A DNA stretch of 64,000 nt from [Borrelia] turdi (GCF_008828755.2 NZ_QBLM01000001.1:434001-498000), one strand, 5' to 3'; numbered from the stretch's first letter, positions 26,604 through 38,222 are shown. The notes: generated by a model from the sequence alone, not told the origin. Made by a program: numbers and translations.

Positions 26604-27593
26604 TTAAAAATTAAATTTTGATTCTGTAGAACAATGTATTAAAAAATTATTATTGAGCTTTAAGATTGAAAATATTAAAAAATATGACAAATTTTGATGA
26701 ATATTTTTAGAATAAATCCTCAAATATAAATCAAACTTATATAAAATTTTTAAAACAATTTTTATTTCTGCAATTGAATAATTTTTAATCCCGATTCTAT
26801 AAATTTTATTTAATGAAAAAAAGATTTTATTTTTATTCAATGCACTCTGCAAACTTCCACCTGCATTATAATCTATTTGCACCTTTAGTAATCTTTTAAA
26901 TTGCCAAATAAGACTCATTAAAACATTAAGAAAATCTTCTCCCTGATCCAAAATAGACTTAATCTTTATCAAAGAATGAGTCATATCTTTTTTTAAAATT
27001 GAATTAAATAAAGAAAAAGAGTTCTCAAAGCGAACAAAACTAATCCAAGAAGCTATATCTTCCTCATTAATGGTATTGTTCTTAGCAAAAAGTGCAAAAG
27101 AATCTATATAAAATTTCAAAATTTTAGTATCTGAATTTAGCATTAAAAGCATTAAATTTATTGCAGAATCTGTAATTTCAATATTAAGATTAAAAAAATT
27201 TCTTTTTACAAATGTAAATTTGTCATCATCAGAAATCTCATAAAAAACTTTTTTTATAAACTTAAGCTTATTCTTAAAATCAATGTTGCATGTATTACTA
27301 TTAGAAATAAAAATCACAGTTTTATTGCTAGCCTTTAAAATCGCACTACATACTAGTTCTAAATCTTTTTCTGCTTTTAAAAGTTCAGACTCATAAACAA
27401 TAAAAATTTCCTTTTTTGAAAAAAAAGAATTGGAAAACAGTTTCTCAACAAATTCAATAGCTGAGAGTTCTGACAAAAAAATTTTAGTAACTGAAACTTC
27501 TGATTTAAAAGCATCCATCTTGACTAACAGCTCTTTTAAATAAGCTTCTTTTAGGCCCTGCTCATTACCTAACAATAAATAAACCACTTGCAT
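26604..27593 (-). CDS. holA: DNA polymerase III subunit delta
   Basis: 329 residues, family length. Delta opens the beta clamp (DnaN) within the clamp loader with DnaX. N-terminal YLLLGNEQGLKEAYLKELL and the C-terminal collar (LMSLIWQFKRLLKVQ) match HolA. No P loop, as expected for delta. Divergent from the glycosyltransferase gene, 56 nt away. Confidence 0.88.
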   Translation of the reverse strand: MQVVYLLLGNEQGLKEAYLKELLVKMDAFKSEVSVTKIFLSELSAIEFVEKLFSNSFFSKKEIFIVYESELLKAEKDLELVCSAILKASNKTVIFISNSNTCNIDFKNKLKFIKKVFYEISDDDKFTFVKRNFFNLNIEITDSAINLMLLMLNSDTKILKFYIDSFALFAKNNTINEEDIASWISFVRFENSFSLFNSILKKDMTHSLIKIKSILDQGEDFLNVLMSLIWQFKRLLKVQIDYNAGGSLQSALNKNKIFFSLNKIYRIGIKNYSIAEIKIVLKILYKFDLYLRIYSKNIHQNLSYFLIFSILKLNNNFLIHCSTESKFNF

Positions 27594-27649
27594 TAAAGTA
27601 AATTATAATCCAAATGACAAATATATTATACTTAAGCTAGGAGGAGAAT

Positions 27650-28798
27650 ATGAAAGTTGCAATATTTACAGATACATATATCCCAGAAAAAAATGGAGTG
27701 GCAACATCAATAAAGCAAATTAAAGAAGGATTTGAAAAAAATGGCTATGAGGTTTACATATTTTGTCCAAAATCCAAAAAATCTTCAAACGAAAAAAACG
27801 TTTACAGATGCCCATCTATTCAAATAAATAAAAAACTTGATGCTGTAATAGCTTTTCCCAGCAAAAGCAAAATATCTAAAATAATAAAAAGCTATAAACC
27901 AGACATCATTCATACTCACTCCGAATTTTCTATGGGAAAAATTGGGAAACAAATTGCATTAAAACAAAACATACCAATAGTTCACACAAGCCATACAATG
28001 TGGGATTATTATTTACATTACTTAGGAATTTTTAAATATTTTATTAAACCCGATAAAATGATGCAAAAACATTATAATAAAATAAAATATTTTATTTACC
28101 CATCAAGTAAAGCAAAAGAAAGGTATTTCCAACTTTCAAATAACTCTAACTATAAAATAATTCCAAATGGAGTTGATAGAAAGCTTTTTATAAAAACTTT
28201 AAGCAAAGAAAAAAAAGACGAAATCTTTAAAAAACACAATATAAAACAAAAAGACAAGATAATCATATTTGTTGGAAGAATAAATAAAGAAAAAAACATA
28301 AATTTATTAGTAATACATTTAAAAGACCTTTTAATACAAAACAAAAATTACAAGCTTATCATTATTGGCAAAGGAGGCGAAGAAAAGGAAATAAAAAATT
28401 TTAGCATCAAGCATGGACTTGAAAAACAAATATTGTTAATAGGAACAATTCCATGGGAAGAAATATGCTATTACTACAAAATTTCCGACATCTTTACTAG
28501 TTTATCAAGAAGCGAAGTATATCCAATGACAGTAATAGAAGCATTAACTGCTGGAATACCTGCTATTTTAATAAATGACCATATCTATAAAGACGTAATA
28601 AAAGAAGGAATAAATGGATTCTTAATAAAAAAGTATGAAAACTTATCCCAGTATATAGACAAAGTAATAAAAGATGATAAAATACTAAAAACATTTAAAC
28701 AAAATGCAAAAAAATCCTCTATTAAATTTTCAAGTCATTTTTTTACAAAAAAAATTGAAAGTTATTACTCAGAAATTATTGCAAGACAAAATCATTGA
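27650..28798 (+). CDS. GT4 glycosyltransferase, glycolipid (monohexosyl diacylglycerol) synthase type
   Basis: 382 residues, GT-B fold. N-terminal TDTYIPEKNGVATSIKQ, HTSHTMWDYYLHY and the C-terminal donor site (VGRINKEKN, SRSEVYPMTVIEALTAGIP with the E-x7-E motif) match diacylglycerol glucosyl/galactosyltransferases. The B. burgdorferi homologue has been reported to make the monogalactosyl glycolipid of the envelope (from memory). Strong SD AGGAGGAG. Its stop overlaps the convergent mscS stop by 7 nt. Confidence 0.88.
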   Translation: MKVAIFTDTYIPEKNGVATSIKQIKEGFEKNGYEVYIFCPKSKKSSNEKNVYRCPSIQINKKLDAVIAFPSKSKISKIIKSYKPDIIHTHSEFSMGKIGKQIALKQNIPIVHTSHTMWDYYLHYLGIFKYFIKPDKMMQKHYNKIKYFIYPSSKAKERYFQLSNNSNYKIIPNGVDRKLFIKTLSKEKKDEIFKKHNIKQKDKIIIFVGRINKEKNINLLVIHLKDLLIQNKNYKLIIIGKGGEEKEIKNFSIKHGLEKQILLIGTIPWEEICYYYKISDIFTSLSRSEVYPMTVIEALTAGIPAILINDHIYKDVIKEGINGFLIKKYENLSQYIDKVIKDDKILKTFKQNAKKSSIKFSSHFFTKKIESYYSEIIARQNH

Positions 28799-29637
28799 TA
28801 TACCTTATCAAAAGGTATAAAACAAATTGGAAGCTTAATTTTCATATCCAATAAAATATTTTTAATAGATTCTCCAATAAAATATTGAAAATCCCAAAAA
28901 ACCTCTGTATTAATAAAAAATCGAGCCTGTACAACTATGTAATAGGGAGTATATTTTTTTACAATAAGAGTAGGAGAGCAAACCTCAACATTAAATTTTT
29001 TATTATCAAAAATTATTAAATTCTCTATTTTATCTTTTAATAAAGCAATATTCGTATCATAGGGAACTTGAAAAGAAATTACAACTCTTCTTCTAGGATT
29101 TGCCGAAAAATTAACAACAAAATTGGAAGTAAGCTTACTGTTTGGAATTTTAATAATCTCTTCGTCAAATGTTTTAAGTGTAGTAAAAAAAATTTGAACA
29201 TTCTCAACCAAGCCTTCCACATCGCCACATTGAATATGATCTCCACACTTAAAAAACTTAGAATTCAAAACAATAAATCCGCTAACAAAATTAGATAAAA
29301 TGCCCTGAGCAGCAAGCCCAATAGCAAGCCCTAATGATCCAAATACAGCAATAATAGATGTCGTAGGCACCCCAAGGTATGGCAATATTATTAAAACAAT
29401 AATAAAATCTGTTAATATTTTAAAAAAAGATTTTAAAAAGTTAAAAACTGTAACTTCTAGCTTCTCCTCTAATCTAGACTTTTCCAAAGTCCTAAATAAA
29501 ATTTTACCTATTTTCTTAACTATTAACTTTAAAAAATACCATAGGGCTATGGCTATCGAAACTTTCAAACTATAGCCTATCACACTCTCAAGGATATGAT
29601 TAAAATAATCTTGAAATATAAAAAACTCCTTAAACAA
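28792..29637 (-). CDS. mscS: small-conductance mechanosensitive channel
   Basis: 281 residues. Three N-terminal membrane helices, the pore helix rich in Gly/Ala (SLGLAIGLAAQGILSN), then the MscS beta domain (GDHIQCGDVEGLVENV, IPNSKL) and the C-terminal cage. Protects against hypo-osmotic shock. The start is TTG with AAAGGAAAG upstream, since no ATG fits. It overlaps the glycosyltransferase gene tail to tail. Confidence 0.92.
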   Translation of the reverse strand: MFKEFFIFQDYFNHILESVIGYSLKVSIAIALWYFLKLIVKKIGKILFRTLEKSRLEEKLEVTVFNFLKSFFKILTDFIIVLIILPYLGVPTTSIIAVFGSLGLAIGLAAQGILSNFVSGFIVLNSKFFKCGDHIQCGDVEGLVENVQIFFTTLKTFDEEIIKIPNSKLTSNFVVNFSANPRRRVVISFQVPYDTNIALLKDKIENLIIFDNKKFNVEVCSPTLIVKKYTPYYIVVQARFFINTEVFWDFQYFIGESIKNILLDMKIKLPICFIPFDKVYQ

Positions 29638-29846
29638 ACTAAACTTTCCTTTTAAGCTTAATGTAAATTAATTGAAATTATAGCACAAAAGCAAATAAAA
29701 TTTTCTAATAGAAAAACTCTAGTAAACACAATAAAGAAATGTTTTAAAGTCACAATAAAGCATGTTTTAATCATCTTTATTCAACAATAAAATACGCATT
29801 ACAATAATATTTGTGGTAAAATTAGTGCCAAAGGTTTTTACTAAAT

Positions 29847-30434
29847 TTGACAAAACAAATAAATAAAAAGAAACAAAAAAGAATATATGAAATTCTGGAC
29901 TTGTTTTTACTTGTCTTTAAAACAACAACACTTACAATTGGCGGAGGATTAATAATTATATCTGAGCTTAAAAAAATACTTGTCAAAAAAAGAAAAATAA
30001 TGTCTGATGACGACTTTAACAAAATACTAGCAACATCAAATGTTATTCCTGGAGTTACAGCGATTAACTTTGTGTTCCTAGTAGGAAAAAAATTTGGAGG
30101 TTTCCCATGCGCACTTTTACTTGTTGTTGCTGGAATTTTGCCTTCCATTATTGCAATAATAATAGTTTTCCTTTATCTAAAGTTAGTACCGGGAAATATA
30201 TATATTGAAAAATTTCTAGAAGGTGCAAAAGTCTCTTCAATTATTATAATGTCAGCAGTTGTTTTAAAATTTTCAAAAAAAATGTTGAATAATTCCATAA
30301 TAAAATGGACAATATGTTTTCTTGTGGTTTTTGCAATTTTTAAATTAAAAATAAGAATATCATACATACTGCTAATTTTCTTTTTAATATACACATTAAA
30401 ATATATAGCAATAAAAAAAATATTAACTAAATAA
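29847..30434 (+). CDS. chromate transporter family protein, first half
   Basis: 195 residues, the size of one ChrA half (short-chain type). The conserved TTLTIGGGLIII, NVIPGVTAINFVFLVGKKFGG and membrane helices fit the CHR family. The start is given as TTG (29847), because no in-frame ATG precedes the domain, so this start is uncertain. Followed after 15 nt by the second half. The physiological substrate in this organism is unknown. Confidence 0.78.
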   Translation: MTKQINKKKQKRIYEILDLFLLVFKTTTLTIGGGLIIISELKKILVKKRKIMSDDDFNKILATSNVIPGVTAINFVFLVGKKFGGFPCALLLVVAGILPSIIAIIIVFLYLKLVPGNIYIEKFLEGAKVSSIIIMSAVVLKFSKKMLNNSIIKWTICFLVVFAIFKLKIRISYILLIFFLIYTLKYIAIKKILTK

Positions 30435-30449
30435 AAAAAAGGATATCGG

Positions 30450-30983
30450 TTGATTTTAATAAATTTATTCATTACATTTTTAAAAATCGGATTATTTAAT
30501 TTAGGAGGCGGCAATGGAATTTCGGCGATAATAAACAATGAAATAATTAATAATAAACAGTGGATAACAAAAGAAGAATTTGTCAATATGATTACAATAT
30601 CAAGAATAACCCCCGGGCCTATTGCCACAAACATAGCAACATACGTTGGAATGAAAATCGCAGGAATTACAGGAGCAATAATTGCAACAGTAGCACTAAT
30701 AACAGCTCCAATAATAATAATGATTATAATCCTACTAATGCTACATAAAATAAGCTTTTTAAATTATTGTCTAGAAAATCTAAAACCTATTATTGTTGCA
30801 CTGTGGATAATTACAATAATCATTTTGCTCGAAAGCACATATTTAAAGATAGAGAACGACAAAACAGAATTTTTAAGAACCTTGACTATTGTGGGAATTA
30901 ATTTTTTTATTTTATTTTTTTATAATAACACAAGCCCCGCATTAGTAATTATACTTAGCGGATTTTTTTATATATTAATATAA
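30450..30983 (+). CDS. chromate transporter family protein, second half
   Basis: 177 residues. LFNLGGGNGISAI and ITPGPIATNIATYVGMKIAG are the CHR signature of the partner half. TTG start with AAGGAT at good spacing. Two oppositely oriented halves normally act as a dimer. It ends 2 nt before rpoN, so transcription probably continues into it. Confidence 0.82.
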   Translation: MILINLFITFLKIGLFNLGGGNGISAIINNEIINNKQWITKEEFVNMITISRITPGPIATNIATYVGMKIAGITGAIIATVALITAPIIIMIIILLMLHKISFLNYCLENLKPIIVALWIITIIILLESTYLKIENDKTEFLRTLTIVGINFFILFFYNNTSPALVIILSGFFYILI

Positions 30984-30985
30984 AT

Positions 30986-32245
30986 ATGATTAAACAAAAG
31001 CTAAAATTATCTCAAAATTTAAACTCAATTCAAATACAAACAATAAAAATATTGAGCCTTAGCAAAAAAGAATTAACACGCCTTATACTAGAAGAATACG
31101 AAAATAACGAATGCCTAGAAATAGATTCAAATAAAATATTTTTTGAAACATTAAAAACATACAGGTTTAAAAAAAATTTTTATAAAAAAGATGGCATTAT
31201 AAAAAATCAACATGACATAGCTCTTGAAAAAACACAAACAAATACTTCTTTAAAAGAACACCTTTTGCTACAATTGAGAATTCAAAGAATAGATGAAGAT
31301 GAACTTAAAATAGGTGAAATATTAATAAACAATCTAAATAATAAAGGTTTTCACATAATAAATCCTTATGATCTTTTTAAAAAGGAAGAAAGAGAAAAAG
31401 TAAAAAAAATAATTGAACTTATTCAAAAATTTGATCCGATTGGAATTTGTGTGCCCAATATAATAGAATCGTTAATTTTACAAGCAAAGCATCATAAATT
31501 AGAAACCAATATTATTAAAATTCTTGAAAAAGCAGAGCTTCTTGAAAAAACTCAAGAAAAGCTAAAAAAAGAACTCAAAATAAGAAGTAAAGAATTTAAC
31601 AAGGCTTTAGAAATTATCAGACAAAAACTCAACCCCAACCCAACACTTGAATTTAAAGACCCAGACGATACTAATTTCTATATTGATCCAGATATATTAA
31701 TAATAAACCACAATAACAAATTTGAAATTAAAATCAAAGAGGTTAACATATTTAAAAAAGAACTTAAAAGAACAACTAAAAATCCCCAAAAACAAAAAAA
31801 AGCAAAATGGTTGATCGAATCATTACGCTATAGAGACGAAATACTTGCAAAAATAGGGATAGCTATATACACATTCCAAAAAGAATTCCTAAGAAGGGGT
31901 TTTAAAAGCTTAAGGCCAATGAACTTAAACATTTTGTCAGAAAAAATCAGTGTATCAAAATCAACAATATCAAGAGCAATAAAAAATAAATATTTAAAAT
32001 GCGACTGGGGCACCATATTAATCAAAGAGCTCTTCAGCTCTGTTGGTGGAGCAAAAACAAATGAATTTTCAAAAATAAGCATTAAAGTAACAGTAAAAAA
32101 GCTGTTAGAAGTAAATAAAAAGATGTCAGATAAAGCAATTTCTGCTATACTAAAATCCAAAGGAATCTCTATTTCTAGAAGAACAGTAAATAAGTATAGG
32201 AATGAATTAAAGTCTGAGAAAGGAAAAACATATTATGGAACCTAA
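30986..32245 (+). CDS. rpoN: RNA polymerase sigma-54 factor
   Basis: 419 residues, somewhat short for RpoN. N-terminal region I (LSQNLNSIQIQTIKILSLSKKELTRLI), core-binding region, the HTH (LNILSEKISVSKSTISRAI) and the RpoN box (SRRTVNKYR). In Lyme spirochetes RpoN is activated by Rrp2 and drives rpoS. No SD is evident, and the ATG lies 2 nt after the previous stop, which suggests coupling. The hpf start overlaps its end. Confidence 0.94.
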   Translation: MIKQKLKLSQNLNSIQIQTIKILSLSKKELTRLILEEYENNECLEIDSNKIFFETLKTYRFKKNFYKKDGIIKNQHDIALEKTQTNTSLKEHLLLQLRIQRIDEDELKIGEILINNLNNKGFHIINPYDLFKKEEREKVKKIIELIQKFDPIGICVPNIIESLILQAKHHKLETNIIKILEKAELLEKTQEKLKKELKIRSKEFNKALEIIRQKLNPNPTLEFKDPDDTNFYIDPDILIINHNNKFEIKIKEVNIFKKELKRTTKNPQKQKKAKWLIESLRYRDEILAKIGIAIYTFQKEFLRRGFKSLRPMNLNILSEKISVSKSTISRAIKNKYLKCDWGTILIKELFSSVGGAKTNEFSKISIKVTVKKLLEVNKKMSDKAISAILKSKGISISRRTVNKYRNELKSEKGKTYYGT

Positions 32246-32528
32246 AATCCAAACAGTTAATTATAGCTTAAATGAGGGTGAAAAAATTTTTATTTTCAAA
32301 AAACTAGAAAAATTTGACACTCATATCAAAAAACATGTAGAAAATTTAAAAATTACAATCAAAAAAGAACATGAACTTTTTGAATTAGATGCACATGTTC
32401 ACTTTAATTGGGGGAAAATAATACATATAAGAGAAGATGGGAAAATACTTCTAAGCCTTATTGATAGCACAATAGAAAAACTTTATAAAGCAACAACTAA
32501 AGAAAAAGAGAAAAAAAATAACAAATAA
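32235..32528 (+). CDS. hpf: ribosome hibernation promoting factor / sigma-54 modulation protein
   Basis: 97 residues, short-form HPF/YfiA/RaiA. The beta-alpha fold pattern (EKIFIFKKLEKFDTHIKKHVENLKITI...FELDAHVHF) fits. It binds the 30S decoding centre and stabilises resting ribosomes. Its ATG lies inside rpoN, an 11-nt overlap, as in the widespread rpoN-hpf arrangement. Confidence 0.87.
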   Translation: MEPKIQTVNYSLNEGEKIFIFKKLEKFDTHIKKHVENLKITIKKEHELFELDAHVHFNWGKIIHIREDGKILLSLIDSTIEKLYKATTKEKEKKNNK

Positions 32529-32540
32529 AATAAGTAAAAA

Positions 32541-32822
32541 ATGCAAGAAATAGAAATTGAGACAATAAATAAAAACGGAATACATTCAGGGCCAGCAAAC
32601 ATCATTGCTGAATTCACAAATAAACACTCTTCGTGCGATATAGAAATAACAACAAAAGATGGTAAAAAAACTAAAGCAAAATCTATAATAGGAATTATCA
32701 TATTAGGAATAGTACACAAAGAAAAAGTAAAAATAGCAGTCGTCGGGAAAAAAGAAATACCGGCAATTAAAAATTTGTCAAACTTGATAAAATATAATTT
32801 TTCAAAAGAGCTTGAAAAATGA
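32541..32822 (+). CDS. ptsH: HPr-like phosphocarrier (NPr-type), with Arg17 replaced by Gly
   Basis: 93 residues. The active-site block is NGIHSGPANII: His15 is present but the near-invariant Arg17 is Gly (codon GGG, one change from AGG). The regulatory serine block AKSIIGIIILG is kept. HPr accepts phosphate from enzyme I and passes it to EIIA domains. It lies between hpf and an EIIA-fused antiporter, so an NPr role is likely. ATGA overlap with the next gene. Confidence 0.88.
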   Translation: MQEIEIETINKNGIHSGPANIIAEFTNKHSSCDIEITTKDGKKTKAKSIIGIIILGIVHKEKVKIAVVGKKEIPAIKNLSNLIKYNFSKELEK

Positions 32823-34924
32823 ATAAAAAAATTTTTTACATAACAATGTTACTGCATTTTCCCAATCTTCTATTTTCATACTCAATAAAATATGATATTG
32901 AAGCAAAAATGTCATATTTTGTCATGAGTCTGGCGATCATTGTAATCTCATCAATTTTACTAGGAAATATAGTAGCAAAATTAGGGATTCCAAAAGTAAT
33001 AGGACAAATAACGGCAGGAATAATTCTAAGTCCGAATGCCTTTGGGAAAATTCAAATTCCTTTATTATTCCCGTTAGGGATAACTCAAATTGGAGAAAAT
33101 TATTTAATAGACGAAAAAATATTCGCAATCTCTACCATAGCTTCAATAATATTGCTTTTCACAGCAGGACTTGAAACTGACTTAAAATTGTTTATCAAAT
33201 TTTTGCCACGTGGAGGAATTATTGGAATAACTGAAGTTGTTGGAACCTTCACAAGTTTTGTACTAATGGCTAGCATAATTTTTAATGTTCCTCTAATAAG
33301 TCCAACCTCGCTTTTTATTGGAATAATTGGAACTCCAACATCAGCAGGAATAGCAGCAAGTATACTCTCAGCACAAAAAAAATTGAGCACTTCAGAAGGA
33401 GTTACAATAATATCAACTTCAATTATTGATGATGTACTTTCAATGCTTATGCTTACGAGTGTAATAACTATATCAAGATCTATGTCAGATCTTGATATAG
33501 CAAGCTCGATTAAAACTATAATTCAAAACATAGTAATTTGGTTATGCTTAACTTTCTCTTTAATATATGTATCAGAAACACTCTCAAGACTGTTAAAAAA
33601 ATTAAACAGTGTCACCTTGGCAACCGTAATAACGCTCTCGCTAGCCTTTACTATTGCAAGCATTTTCCAAAATCTAGGAATGTCTTTTGTTGTTGGAGCT
33701 TATGTATTTGGACTTGCCATGTCAAAAACAGATATTGTATACGTAATTCAAGATAAACTAACAATCTTTGAAAGATTTTTTATCCCAATCTTTTTTACAT
33801 CAATTGGGCTTATGTCAGATATTAATGAAATACTCTCAAAAGAAGTTCTTATTTTAGGAATAGCAATTAGCACAATAGCAATAATTACAAAAAGTATATT
33901 TTGTTTCATTCCCACACTCTTTTTGGGATTTAATAAACTTGGAGCCTTAAAAATTGCAACCGGAATGGTTCCAAGAGGAGAAGTTTCACTTATTATTGCA
34001 AATGTTGCATTATCTTCAGGATTTATTAGCCAAAAAATATTTGGAATCATAATAATAATGGTATTTTTGCCAACAATAGTTGCAACACCCATAATAAACT
34101 TTTTATTCAAAATAAATAAAAGCGGACTTAAAAAAGAGCTCCCAATAGACCAAAATACACACATATGCGTATCATTTGAATATGATAATTTAGCCAAAAT
34201 TCTTGTATGGGACTTAAAAAATGAATTAAGAAAAGAAGGGTTTTTCACACAACAAATTAAAAATGATTCTTCACAATATATTAATGCAAGAAAAAACAAT
34301 ATATCCTTCTCAATCAAACGAGAGGGTAGTAAAATCACATTCGAATGCCCAAATAATCACTTAATTATAATACAAGATCTTTTTAGAGAAACAATTTTAA
34401 ACCTAGAAAAAATAACCAAAGAAGTTGAAACGGTCTCTTTAAGGGCAAAAAAACTAGATTATTCAATAAATTATGATAAAATCCTTAGTAATATAAAACT
34501 AAATAAAAGAATAAAAAAAGAAAACATTATTTTAGAATTAAAAGCAAGCAATAAGGCTGATGTACTAAGAGAGCTTCTAAGCGTAATAAACATTGAAATT
34601 GACAAAGAAAGAATATTCCAAGATTTAATGGAAAGAGAAAAATTAATTACTACTGCACTAAAAGAGGGCTTTGCTATTCCCCATTTAAAAACAAACTTAA
34701 TCTCAAAAATACATATTGCAATAGGAATAAGCCATGAGGGGATTGACTTTAATGCTCTTGACAAGAATTTAAGCCATGTTTTTATATTAATACTATGCCC
34801 AGCAAAAGATTACGTTAGCTACCCTAGAATTTTAGCATCTGTTGTAGGCAAAGTTGATTTATATAAAAAAGAGATTTTAAATGCAAAAACAGACAAAGAA
34901 ATTTATAATATAATAGTGAGTTGA
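32819..34924 (+). CDS. CPA2-type cation/proton antiporter fused to a PTS EIIA(Ntr)-like domain
   Basis: 701 residues. Residues about 30-430 form a KefB/NapA-like antiporter with twelve or so helices: GQITAGIILSP, LLFTAGLETD, GIIGTPTSAGIA, SIIDDVLSML (the Asp pair) and TGMVPRGEVSLIIANVAL. A soluble linker (about 435-560) follows. Residues about 565-700 match PTS EIIA type 2: ERIFQDLMEREKLITTAL, then GFAIPHLKT with the phosphorylatable His622, and a C-terminal LASVVGKVDL helix. It overlaps ptsH (ATGA). I infer that HPr/NPr phosphorylates the EIIA domain and so gates ion exchange. Ion specificity is not readable. Confidence 0.88.
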   Translation: MNKKIFYITMLLHFPNLLFSYSIKYDIEAKMSYFVMSLAIIVISSILLGNIVAKLGIPKVIGQITAGIILSPNAFGKIQIPLLFPLGITQIGENYLIDEKIFAISTIASIILLFTAGLETDLKLFIKFLPRGGIIGITEVVGTFTSFVLMASIIFNVPLISPTSLFIGIIGTPTSAGIAASILSAQKKLSTSEGVTIISTSIIDDVLSMLMLTSVITISRSMSDLDIASSIKTIIQNIVIWLCLTFSLIYVSETLSRLLKKLNSVTLATVITLSLAFTIASIFQNLGMSFVVGAYVFGLAMSKTDIVYVIQDKLTIFERFFIPIFFTSIGLMSDINEILSKEVLILGIAISTIAIITKSIFCFIPTLFLGFNKLGALKIATGMVPRGEVSLIIANVALSSGFISQKIFGIIIIMVFLPTIVATPIINFLFKINKSGLKKELPIDQNTHICVSFEYDNLAKILVWDLKNELRKEGFFTQQIKNDSSQYINARKNNISFSIKREGSKITFECPNNHLIIIQDLFRETILNLEKITKEVETVSLRAKKLDYSINYDKILSNIKLNKRIKKENIILELKASNKADVLRELLSVINIEIDKERIFQDLMEREKLITTALKEGFAIPHLKTNLISKIHIAIGISHEGIDFNALDKNLSHVFILILCPAKDYVSYPRILASVVGKVDLYKKEILNAKTDKEIYNIIVS

Positions 34925-36688
<1,764 letters not shown>

Positions 36689-36956
36689 ATTCACAATATA
36701 ATTTATACCACATACCTTTAAAATTATAAAAATCAAACAATCCATATTTCTTGGGATTTTCCAACATTCTACTATTCTTTCAAGAAATTAAATCTCAAAG
36801 CTCAAATTTAATTTTTCACAAAAAACATAAAAACCAATCCAAAACAAAATGCTTTTTTAAAATTTAAAAACAATATATTGAATAATCAATAACTTTATAA
36901 TCCAATATTCTAAAACAGAATAGAACAATAAAGAAGTTATTCAAAAAGCAGTTTGC

Positions 36957-36982
36957 AAATAAAAATTCACTAATTTTTATTT
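36957..36982 (-). terminator. candidate fba terminator
   Basis: AAATAAAAATT (36957-36967), loop CACT, exact complement (36972-36982), overlapping the fba stop codon. The stem is all A/T and only a short T run follows further down, so strength is doubtful. Confidence 0.35.
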
Positions 36983-38060
36983 AATTCCTATTAATATTAT
37001 TAAGGTTTTTGCATGCAATCTTCACACGGTCTTTCATGGAAATTTCAGCTTCTCTTAACCAAACTCTTGGATCATAAAATTTCTTATTTGGAATATCAAT
37101 GTCCTTGCCATCTCCTAATTGACTTTGCAGACGACTTTCATTTTTTTTGTAATAATTTAAAACACCCTCCCAAGCAGCCCACTGTGTATCTGTATCAATA
37201 TTCATCTTTACAACCCCATAAGAAAGTGCCTCATTAATCTCATCAATTGTAGATCCAGATCCCCCATGAAAAACATAAGAAACCGGCTTAGCAACATTTA
37301 CTCCTGTTTTTGATATAACATAATCTTGACCATCTTTTAACACTTTTGGAGTAAGCTTAACATTACCTGGTTTATATACTCCATGTACATTTCCAAAAGC
37401 TGCTGCAATTTGAAAATTTGGGCTAATCTTTAAAAGTTCTGAATATCCATAATAAATATCTTCGGGAGTTGAAAATAATTCATGTGAAGCTCTATCCGAA
37501 TTGTCAACTCCATCTTCCTCCCCACCCGTAATTCCAAGCTCTATTTCTAAAAACATTTCAATTTTTGCCATTCTCTCTAAAAATTTTTTAGAAATTTCAA
37601 TATTTTCCTTAATAGGTTCTTCTGATAAATCTAACATGTGTGAAGAAAATAATGGCCTTTTATGCTGACTATAGTATTTTTCACCATACTCTAAAAGTCC
37701 TTCAACCCAAGGAAGCAAATTTTTAGCACAATGATCAGTATGAAGAACAACGGGAACACCATAATGCTCCGCCATCAAATGAACATGCATAGCTCCAGAA
37801 ATAGCTCCAACTATTGAAACCCCTTGTGATTTTTCCATCTTCAATCCTTTCCCGCAAATAAAAGCAGAACCACTATTGGAGAATTGTATCATAATAGGAG
37901 AATTAATTTCTTTTGCTGCTTCCAAAACCGCATTAATAGAATTTGTTCCTATACAATTGATAGAAGGTATGGCAAATCCTTCCTTTTTGCATATTTCATA
38001 TAAAGAATGCAGCTCTTTTCCATAAACTACACCCGGTTTAATTTTATCTAAAACACCCAT
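36981..38060 (-). CDS. fba: fructose-bisphosphate aldolase, class II
   Basis: 359 residues. Splits fructose 1,6-bisphosphate in glycolysis, the organism's main energy route. Zinc ligands are in VVLHTDHCAKN, FGNVHG and VFHGGSGS, and the catalytic Asp in HTDH. ELGITGGEEDGVDN is the class IIA insertion. ATG preceded by AAAGGAGTG. Single gene. Confidence 0.97.
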   Translation of the reverse strand: MGVLDKIKPGVVYGKELHSLYEICKKEGFAIPSINCIGTNSINAVLEAAKEINSPIMIQFSNSGSAFICGKGLKMEKSQGVSIVGAISGAMHVHLMAEHYGVPVVLHTDHCAKNLLPWVEGLLEYGEKYYSQHKRPLFSSHMLDLSEEPIKENIEISKKFLERMAKIEMFLEIELGITGGEEDGVDNSDRASHELFSTPEDIYYGYSELLKISPNFQIAAAFGNVHGVYKPGNVKLTPKVLKDGQDYVISKTGVNVAKPVSYVFHGGSGSTIDEINEALSYGVVKMNIDTDTQWAAWEGVLNYYKKNESRLQSQLGDGKDIDIPNKKFYDPRVWLREAEISMKDRVKIACKNLNNINRN

Positions 38061-38222
38061 TTACATCACTCCTTTTTATTTTATTTTTTCTTTTATCAAA
38101 TACCTATAACAAATTATACACCTAAGAAGTAAAATTGAATTTAAATAAATCAATAATTATTGAACCAATAAGCAAACATAAAATTTATTAAAATTTATCA
38201 TTTTGCATAAAAAAGTTTAAAA

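Noticed and set aside
36746-36788. ATTTCTTG...CAAGAAAT as an aspS terminator
   Set aside because: 8-bp arms, a 27-nt loop and no T run.
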